Below, piece by piece: positions 1 through 6,600 of a stretch of 6,709 nt of DNA; position 1 is the first letter of the stretch; every line of letters starts with the position of its first letter. Source of the DNA: an uncultured Clostridia bacterium (GTDB lineage Bacteria; Bacillota; Clostridia; HGM11327); the NCBI GenBank assembly GCA_905210525.1, contig CAJLXE010000089.1, positions 1-6,709 on the forward strand, written 5' to 3'. The notes beneath the pieces were generated by a model, which saw only the letters and a program-made list of their open reading frames with translations, did no database searches and was not told the origin of the DNA. Position numbers and translations under genes: made by a program.

Positions 1-173
1 GTTGGAATTTCTTCTTTTTTGGTTCACATCATTTTATCACATACACTTTATGAAAATTCCAAACATTAGCTTGCAAAATAATTGTAAACTCGCCTTTTTT
101 CGCAAAATACGTTTCATTTTTTTGCATAATTGTTTCTCTTTTTATTTGCCCGTCAACGTAGGTCCTTTGAACA
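1..173. other. Non-coding end of the window, nothing convincing
   Basis: AT-rich sequence past the terminator. It contains a 9-bp inverted repeat (2-10 with 54-62) and T-runs. A 32-codon minus-strand frame from ATG at 127 to the stop at 29-31 has a weak AAAGAG before it, but shows no recognisable domain and is too short to support as a gene. No promoter was recognised. Confidence 0.5.
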
Positions 174-211
174 TAAAAACAATCCGCACGATAAAATTTT
201 CGCACGGATTG
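174..211 (-). terminator. Rho-independent terminator downstream of the BspA-like gene
   Basis: Read on the minus strand, CAATCCGTGCGA pairs with TCGTGCGGATTG over 12 bp (two G-U pairs, no mismatch) around an 8-base AT-rich loop, and TTTTTA follows directly. The hairpin spans 180-211 and the T-run 175-179. It lies about 70 bp after the TAA at 284 and ends the transcript of the gene. Confidence 0.85.
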
Positions 212-283
212 CAAATGTGTTTTTATTTTCGTATTGTCCGCAAATACAGACTCTTGCGAAACCTCACGGGTTCACAGCCACGA

Positions 284-3200
284 TTATCTGTAATTATTTT
301 CTAATACATCGCCGATATTTTTTATAAGATCTTTTACTATCATTGCATCATCGGAATTCAAAACGCCGTCATCATTAAGATCGTCATAACCGTCTGTTGG
401 GGTTGGGAAATCCTCCGGGAAATATGTGCTCATAAGGAAATAATCCGCGTCTGCCTCATTGATTTTTCCGTCTCCGTCAAAATCGTTTATAGCACCTCCC
501 ACACAATCCGTATACAATGCTTCTATGGAGTCGTTTATAACATGGTATATATCATTGTCTATTACTATGTATTCATTATTAATAACACTGCGGTTGCCGT
601 CAACAAATTCATATATTTTGTCCCCAACCTTGATAACGCCGGTATAGTTTTCTTTGTAATTGTAACCGCACTCAGAACACGTATATTTGATATATGCCGT
701 TTGCCCGTCATCGGAAATTGTTACCTTATCTTGCATTTCATGTTCACAGTCTTCTGCCATATCTACAAATGTGCGGTTATATTTCTCGGCGTAAGCCTGA
801 GCCGTCGAGCCCTTGAAACCGTGTATTATCACATTTTCGGGGAATGTATTGGCATCATCATATATAACCGCTTCGGTGTTGTATATGTATACATCCCTTA
901 TAACCAAACTGTTTTTAAAGGCATCTTGACCGAAAACCACGTTTGCTTCATCACTGTCAGGCAATACCACCTCCGCAGCTCCGCGCATATCAAGAATCTT
1001 ATAAGCATTGCCGTTTACACTGTCGGGCAATATCGCTCTTGTGCCCTTGCCTGCATACGCTATAAGGAAATATTCTCCGCCCGTTATCTTAAACAAAAAT
1101 CCGTTGCTGTCAAGAAAATACTCTACGCCGTCTTCCTCTGCATACGTTATTGTGCCGTCCTTGTTCACTATTGCTTTGGCATTAAGAGCAATATATCCGT
1201 TGTCAGTACTGCCGAAAGTAAGCTTTATGTCGCTGTTGTTGTATATTACAAAAAGACTGTCACAATCGTAAAACGCATTCTGACCTATGCTTGTCACGCT
1301 GTCAGGTATGGTAATTGATGTAAGACTACTGCAATTATAAAACGCACTATCACCTATGCTTGTTACGCCATTCGGTATAGTAATTGATATTAGACTACGG
1401 CAACCATAAAATACATGATTACCTATGTTTGTTACTCCGTCTGGTATAATGATTGTGGTCAGGCTGCTGCAAATGGAAAACGCATCCCTACCGATACTTG
1501 TTACTCCGTTAGGTATGGTGATTGATGTCAAGCTACTGCAACAACTAAACGCACCATCACCTATGCTTATTACGCCTTCCTGTATGGTAATTAATATAAG
1601 GCTACTGCAACTATGAAACGCATACTGACCTATGCTTGTTGCACTGCCAGGTATGGTAACTGATGTAAGGTTACTGCAAGAATAAAACGCACTATCGCCT
1701 ATACTTGTTACTCCGTCTGGTATGGTGATTGTTGTCAGGCTGCTGCAACCCCTAAACGCATCGCCACCTATACTTGTTACACTGCCGGGTATGGTAACTG
1801 ATGTAAGATTGATGCAACTTGCAAACGCCATCTCTCCTATATTTATTACACTGCCGGGTATGGTGATTGATGTAAGATTGATGCAGCTTACAAACGCACA
1901 TTCACCTATACTTGTCAGTTTATCCGGTAACTTAACAATTTTTATACTTGACATATAGTCATACCAAGGAGAATAATTAGCATTATAAGAATAATCATTC
2001 ATATCCCCTTCACCAACTATTGTCAGTGTTCCAGTTTCCGCATCAAACGTCCATACAAGGCTATCTCCACAAGCTTTTGTTGTGCAAAGGTTACCATCAA
2101 TAAATCCATATGTTTTATCCTCAACTTTAATAATGCCGGTGTAATTTTCCTTATAATTGTAACTACACTTTGAACACGTATATTTGGTATATGCAGTTTG
2201 TTTGTCATTGGAAATTATCACCCTACCCTGCATTTCATGTGCACAGGCCTCTTCCATATCAACAAATGTGCGGTTATATTTTTCAGCATAAACCTGAGCC
2301 GTCGAACCCTTGAAACCGTGTATTATCACATTTTCGGGAAATGTATTGGCGTCATCGGATATAAACACATCGGAAGGGTATATATATACCACACTTATAG
2401 CATTTTGACCGATAATAAACTTATTTACTGCTTTGCTGTCAGGTAAAACTGCTTCCACAACTCCGCGCATATTAAAAATCTTATAAGCATTACCATTTAC
2501 ACTGTCTGGCAATACCACTCTTGTATCTTTACCAACATACGCTATAAGAAAATACTCTCCGTCCGTTATCTTGAACAAAAATTCGTCACTGTCAAGAAAA
2601 TACTCTACCCCATTCTCTTTTGCATACATTATTGTACCGTCCTTATTGACTATTGCCTTAGCATTATTTCCGTCGTCAGTATTGCCACAAGTAAGTTTTA
2701 CGTTACTGTTGTTATATATTACAAAAAGACTGCTGCATTTCATAAAAGCACTGGTACCTATACTTGTTACACTCTCAGGTATGATGATTGATGTAAAACT
2801 ACTGCAACCTGCAAATGCCAAATTACCTATGCTTATTACTCCATTAGGTATTGTAATTAATGTAAGACTACTGCAGCCGCTAAATGTACCCGCATCTATG
2901 TTTGTTACTCCGGCAGGTATAGTAATCGATGTAAGGCTAATACAATAATCAAATGCCTCCCAGCCTATGCTCGTTACGCTGTCGGGTATAGTTATTGATT
3001 TAAGGCTGCTGCAACGACTAAATGCACGGTTGCCTATGCTTGTTACTCCATTGGGTATGTCGACTGATGTAAGGCTTCTGCAAGCGGTAAACGTACAATA
3101 ACCCACACTCTTTACTCCGGCAGGTATGGTAATTGATGTCAAGCTGCTACAATTATAAAACACCCTATCACCTATGCTGGTTACGCCACCGGGTATGGTA

Positions 3201-3520
3201 ATCGATGTAAGCTCGCTACAATACTCAAATGCTCTATCACCTATGCTAGTCAGTTTATCCGGCAATTCAACAGTTTTTATGCTTGAGTTATAGTCATACC
3301 ACGGAGACTTACTAGAAAAGTCCTCCATCTCCCCCTCGCCGCTTATTGTCAGCGTGCCCGTACCCGTATCAAGCGTCCATGTAAGGTTGTCGCCGCAAGT
3401 TCCGCTGTATGTTTGTGCGCTTGCAGAATCAATAATATTGTTCAGCACCACCGCACTCAAAACCAATATAATTGCCGCCAAAAGAGCCGCGCACCGTTTC
3501 AACACTTTTTTAGATTTCAT
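284..3520 (-). CDS. Secreted BspA-like leucine-rich repeat protein with C-terminal dockerin
   Basis: Complete 1078-residue protein; ATG at 3520, TAA at 286-284. The start is fixed by AAAGGAG ten bases upstream and by a signal peptide right after it: K3-K8 basic, hydrophobic 11-26, likely cleavage after ASA at residue 35. C10 is not in a lipobox. Two large copies follow. Copy A (42-477) and copy B (484-976) each have a lead block (CGD..L.W, GTLTI.GEG, SPWYDY), an array of 23-residue LRRs (8 in A, 81-265; 10 in B, 526-756; consensus TSITIPxGVTSIGxxAFxxCSSL), then a non-LRR block ending in a Cys/His motif. The array is the BspA/TpLRR (LRR_5) type known from surface adhesins. Residues 1013-1024 and 1047-1058 are two dockerin calcium loops (DFDGDGKINEAD, DLNDDGVLNSDD). 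No LPXTG, SLH or enzyme domain is seen. Role inferred: an adhesin or recognition protein displayed through cohesin-dockerin binding. Family assignment is firm; ligand unknown. Confidence 0.95.
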   Translation of the reverse strand: MKSKKVLKRCAALLAAIILVLSAVVLNNIIDSASAQTYSGTCGDNLTWTLDTGTGTLTISGEGEMEDFSSKSPWYDYNSSIKTVELPDKLTSIGDRAFEYCSELTSITIPGGVTSIGDRVFYNCSSLTSITIPAGVKSVGYCTFTACRSLTSVDIPNGVTSIGNRAFSRCSSLKSITIPDSVTSIGWEAFDYCISLTSITIPAGVTNIDAGTFSGCSSLTLITIPNGVISIGNLAFAGCSSFTSIIIPESVTSIGTSAFMKCSSLFVIYNNSNVKLTCGNTDDGNNAKAIVNKDGTIMYAKENGVEYFLDSDEFLFKITDGEYFLIAYVGKDTRVVLPDSVNGNAYKIFNMRGVVEAVLPDSKAVNKFIIGQNAISVVYIYPSDVFISDDANTFPENVIIHGFKGSTAQVYAEKYNRTFVDMEEACAHEMQGRVIISNDKQTAYTKYTCSKCSYNYKENYTGIIKVEDKTYGFIDGNLCTTKACGDSLVWTFDAETGTLTIVGEGDMNDYSYNANYSPWYDYMSSIKIVKLPDKLTSIGECAFVSCINLTSITIPGSVINIGEMAFASCINLTSVTIPGSVTSIGGDAFRGCSSLTTITIPDGVTSIGDSAFYSCSNLTSVTIPGSATSIGQYAFHSCSSLILITIQEGVISIGDGAFSCCSSLTSITIPNGVTSIGRDAFSICSSLTTIIIPDGVTNIGNHVFYGCRSLISITIPNGVTSIGDSAFYNCSSLTSITIPDSVTSIGQNAFYDCDSLFVIYNNSDIKLTFGSTDNGYIALNAKAIVNKDGTITYAEEDGVEYFLDSNGFLFKITGGEYFLIAYAGKGTRAILPDSVNGNAYKILDMRGAAEVVLPDSDEANVVFGQDAFKNSLVIRDVYIYNTEAVIYDDANTFPENVIIHGFKGSTAQAYAEKYNRTFVDMAEDCEHEMQDKVTISDDGQTAYIKYTCSECGYNYKENYTGVIKVGDKIYEFVDGNRSVINNEYIVIDNDIYHVINDSIEALYTDCVGGAINDFDGDGKINEADADYFLMSTYFPEDFPTPTDGYDDLNDDGVLNSDDAMIVKDLIKNIGDVLENNYR
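329..490 (-). other. Dockerin-like domain of the BspA-like protein
   Basis: Encodes residues 1011-1064. Two EF-hand-like calcium loops have acidic or Asn residues at loop positions 1, 3, 5, 9 and 12: D1013/D1015/D1017/N1021/D1024 and D1047/N1049/D1051/N1055/D1058. The first is followed by a helix and YFPEDFP. Positions 10-11, which in studied type I dockerins help set partner choice, are EA in loop 1 and SD in loop 2. The two halves are therefore not symmetric. About 14 residues follow to the C-terminus. Confidence 0.87.
593..2071 (-). repeat. Large internal duplication, copy B (lead block + 10 LRR + post-LRR block)
   Basis: Encodes residues 484-976, directly following copy A with only a short joint (LCTTKA). 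It is longer than copy A by about two LRR units plus small insertions (YNANY in the lead block, YIAL and a few others after the array). The Cys/His motif is kept as C925xH927 and, 20 residues later, C948xxC951. DNA 765-853 matches 2262-2350 of copy A at 83 of 89 positions, including 32 identical bases at 810-841, while other parts have drifted much further. Confidence 0.9.
1253..1945 (-). repeat. LRR array B: 10 tandem 69-bp units in the BspA-like gene
   Basis: Encodes residues 526-756 with the same 23-residue unit as array A but two units more. All ten units keep the Cys of AFxxC. Some neighbours are close at DNA level: 1782-1829 and 1851-1898, exactly 69 bp apart, differ at 5 of 48 positions by hand count. 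This points to recent unit duplication or gene conversion inside the array. The capping unit again reads LPDKLTSIG, as in array A. Confidence 0.93.
2090..3397 (-). repeat. Large internal duplication, copy A (lead block + 8 LRR + post-LRR block)
   Basis: Encodes residues 42-477. The lead block has CGDNLTW, GTLTISGEG and SPWYDY. The post-LRR block has LFVIYNNS, AKAIVNKDGTI, GVEYFLD, LPDSVNGNAYKI, FPENVIIHGFKGSTAQ and YAEKYNRTFVDM, then C426xH428 and, 20 residues later, C449xxC452. Every landmark recurs in the same order in copy B. The post-LRR blocks are offset by 491 codons at their start and 499 at their end, the difference being small insertions in copy B. Confidence 0.9.
2726..3280 (-). repeat. 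LRR array A: 8 tandem 69-bp units in the BspA-like gene
   Basis: Encodes residues 81-265. Apart from one extra residue at the head of the first unit, all units are exactly 23 residues (69 bp) without indels. Each keeps the order: beta-strand TSITIP, turn GVTSIG, then AFxxC and SSL. The Cys is present in all eight. The first unit is divergent (TVELPDKL), as a capping unit would be, and the last runs into the non-LRR block at LFVIYNNS. Such arrays fold as a curved solenoid with a beta-sheet face that usually binds ligands (family knowledge). Confidence 0.93.
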
Positions 3521-3530
3521 CAGTTTGTAT

Positions 3531-3537
3531 CTCCTTT
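3531..3537 (-). promoter_or_regulatory. Ribosome binding site of the BspA-like gene
   Basis: AAAGGAG on the minus strand, ten bases before the ATG at 3520. It sits in the 14-base loop of a 7-bp inverted repeat (agtttgt 3522-3528, acaaact 3543-3549), so it may be presented in a small hairpin. This site decides the start. No convincing -35/-10 pair was found in the 111-bp gap. Confidence 0.8.
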
Positions 3538-3563
3538 CATAAACAAACTCCGCTGTATAAAAT

Positions 3564-3618
3564 CAGGCTGCGGCAGGTACTGTGTTGTTCTCACTATACA
3601 GACTTATTCCGCAGCCTG
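3564..3618 (-). terminator. Long two-tier hairpin between the two genes, probable terminator or attenuator
   Basis: A perfect 10-bp inverted repeat (CAGGCTGCGG at 3564-3573, CCGCAGCCTG at 3609-3618) encloses a second inner stem (3577-3584 with 3592-3599; seven of eight pairs including one G-U, 7-base loop). On the minus strand it begins 13 bases after the TAA and is followed by ATTTTATA. AAAA before and TTTT after can extend the stem past one mismatch. On the plus strand it is followed by five T, so it may also work in that direction. The weak U-tract on the minus side leaves room for partial read-through into the LRR gene. Confidence 0.7.
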
Positions 3619-3631
3619 TTTTTACTATTGT

Positions 3632-6600
3632 TTAAGATTCTTCGTCATCGTCTGCAGCTTCTTCATCCTCGCCGTAGATTTTACGTTTTACGGGTATTGC
3701 ATTTTCCGACGCTTTATTTCCGGAGCCAAGCGGATAATCAGCCGGTCGCTGCGTATGCTTTAAAAGGTATATCGCGTCATCGGAGTTGATTTTTCCGTCT
3801 GAATTAAAGTCGCAGTCCTGATTCAAAGGATACTCCGACGGGAAATATATATGCATGAGAAGATATTCGGCATCATCCATGTCAACCGTATCGTTTTCAT
3901 CAAGATCGCCCGAAACATATTTTACAGCTTTACAAACATTACATATTTTACTCTCGTCGTTGTCATATGTATGGTCGGCTTCATCCGTTCTCGCTTTACA
4001 GTATCTGCAAGAATGCCAATGACGGTTCATATCGTATGAATATTCATCGTCAAACTCATGCACGTGCGCATCTGCCGCAAAGCCTATACTGTATGCGTCT
4101 TCATAATTCGAGCCTCCGCATATTTTCGCAAAAATATAATATATCTCGGAAGTATCCGCTATCGGAAGAACACCTTCTTCCAACCATTCTTCTACCGTTG
4201 ACGCATCGTTTATTTTACTGTATCCGTAAAGAATCGTTCCGTCCAAAGCTCCTTTTGTAGGTAATGCTAAACCGAATCCGACTGTCCTGATTCCGGATAC
4301 AAACACCTCCTGGGGAATCGAAATTGCACGGGTATTCTTAAGTATTTCAAGTTCAAACACATACTCTTTGTATGAATATCCATTTATAAGATCTTCCGCA
4401 ATCTCAATACGTATATAATAATGTCCTGCATCTGCGGGAAGTCCTGAGTTCCACTCCTGCCCATCAACAGACCAGTATGTGCTTATATCTGCATCGCTTT
4501 CCGTTTCTAAAGTAAAATCAACTCCGCTTTCTATGGGATATCCGTCATAATATATGTCTCCCGCAATATCAACGCTTACGGCAGGTTCCTTGGGCGTGGT
4601 ATCGGTAACTCGTATAAAAAGTGTTACCGTTACATCTGTGCCGGCATTGCGGTATACAATATCATAATAATAATCATTGGGTTCAAGCGTTGCCAGATAA
4701 TCGGCGGTTATTGTAAGCAAACCGTTCTCGTAATAATATTCCGATTCATCAACACCCGTTATCATTGAAAATGTACACCCATTTTCGATTATTTTCACGA
4801 CAATGTCATCGCCTGCCTTTTTATCGTAAATAATTTCAGACATATCGATTGTCGGCGGAACTATCGTATTGGGGTCTTTAACCTCAATCAGCGGATTTCT
4901 GCTTATTTTTTCTAAATAAACGAAAGTTTCGTCACCCGTTCCATACAATTCCTTGGTTTCGGATTCAAACCTTACTCCGATTATTAATTCATTCCCTGAT
5001 TCAGGATAAAGCTCGTCGCTGATTTCGGCAAAACCGGAGAAGCATCCGCCTACAGGCAAAGATTCCACTTCATATGTGTACAATACAGTTTCGGTTTCGT
5101 CATCAAGCTTATATATTTTAAGAACGCCGTTACTGCTTATATTTCCTCTGTTGTACAGTGCATATTGAAGCATGGTTTTATCGCCTACAACCACGGTATC
5201 GGCATAAACACGCGCTTTTGAATACCACAGTTCCAGCTGTATGCTGTTATTTGCCGGATCAGCATCGGAAGCCGCAACCGGACCAACGTACAGTGTATAG
5301 ATATCTCCGCACAAAAGCAGTTCTTTAGGAATACTTATGTACTCAATTACAGCCTCTCCTTCTTTTATAAAGCACGGCACACTTTGTTCATATACTGTAT
5401 TGCCCTTTGAATCAAGTATTCTGATGTTTATATATTCTGTTCGAATCAAAGAATTATTTCTTATTTCACACCAAATACCCAAGTCATCTCCGTCAAACAA
5501 AGTGTCGGAATCCGTTTTGCAATCACTGAGTTCAATATCATAATCCAATTTGACCTGAACTGACATAAAATCGCTTACAATATACAAATTTTCATTTGAA
5601 AAATCGGCAAACGTGCTAATATACGGAATAATCAGATTTCCGTCGTACACAAGAACATCAAAGCCGTCAACGTACCTGTCATCTGCCGTACGCGTCAAAG
5701 TAACAGGATTGCTCCATACGCCGTCTTTGAACATAACAGCATAAATATCGCTTCCGCAACAATCATTACCGTCATCATCTGTGTATTTTTCCTGTATCGT
5801 GTAAAGTAATGCATATGTATCCGTATCAATCTGTATCAGTTTATAATCGGGAATAAGCCCGCTTAATCCGTTTTCAAATATAAACACGGGAGTATCCTGA
5901 GACGATTCAACCTTATACAAGTTAAAACCGTTATACCACATAAGCATTTCCTTGCCGTTCAGATTCACAAACTTCACTGCATCGTTCTTATTGTTAATCG
6001 TTTTCATTTCGGTAACATTGCCGTTTTCATCTATAAGCACAACAATTCTGTCTGTCTCTGTCGAATAATCACAGTCAATATCCCGCACCGCAGCAATATA
6101 CAGTTTTCCGTCAAGTCTGCCTATGTCCATTGACGTTATCAAAGGACCGTAACCTGTAACAGCCTTCACCGCTTCCCATTTACCCGAAACGTACTTTCTC
6201 ATGTAAATTACATTATTTGCGTTCTGAGCAAACACATCACCGGTCGTATTGTTAATCCACACAACAACAATGCCGTCATCGGTTGCCGTAATTTGAGGAT
6301 TCATATCATAAGAATCATTTTCGGATATGTTGGTATGATTTACAAATTTGCCCTTTAACGCATCATATTCGGCGACCATAACCTCAAACGTTGAAATCAC
6401 TTCGCTGTGATTTGCTTTATTTTCATCGGTCACTTCTCCGGACTTAATGTACGTAACATAAATTTTATCGCCGTTACTGAACGCTTCAAACTCAATGTCG
6501 GCAAGGTTACCCGAATCAACCCGTACAGGTGTGCTCCACTTTCCCGCAGCCGTGTCATACAAAGAATAAAAGAGATGCTGATAGTTAAACCCGTCGCTTC

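Noticed and set aside
29..214. Minus-strand 61-codon frame, or its shorter form from ATG at 127
   Set aside because: The longer form starts just upstream of the terminator hairpin and runs through it; the shorter 32-codon form has only a weak ribosome binding site and no recognisable family.
542..1318. 258-codon plus-strand frame opposite the LRR gene
   Set aside because: It lies wholly antisense to a clear BspA-like coding region, has no recognisable domain, and mirrors the complement of the repeats.
1425..2948. Plus-strand frames with repeated VRLLQ-type text (1425-1616, 1722-1958, 2571-2948)
   Set aside because: The periodicity is the antisense shadow of the 69-bp LRR units.
1253..3280. 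CRISPR array
   Set aside because: The regular 69-bp spacing comes from in-frame LRR codons. There are no separate constant repeats and unique spacers.
3592..3599. TATAGT as a -10 box for the LRR gene
   Set aside because: No acceptable -35 about 17 bases upstream, and the bases are part of the inner hairpin stem.
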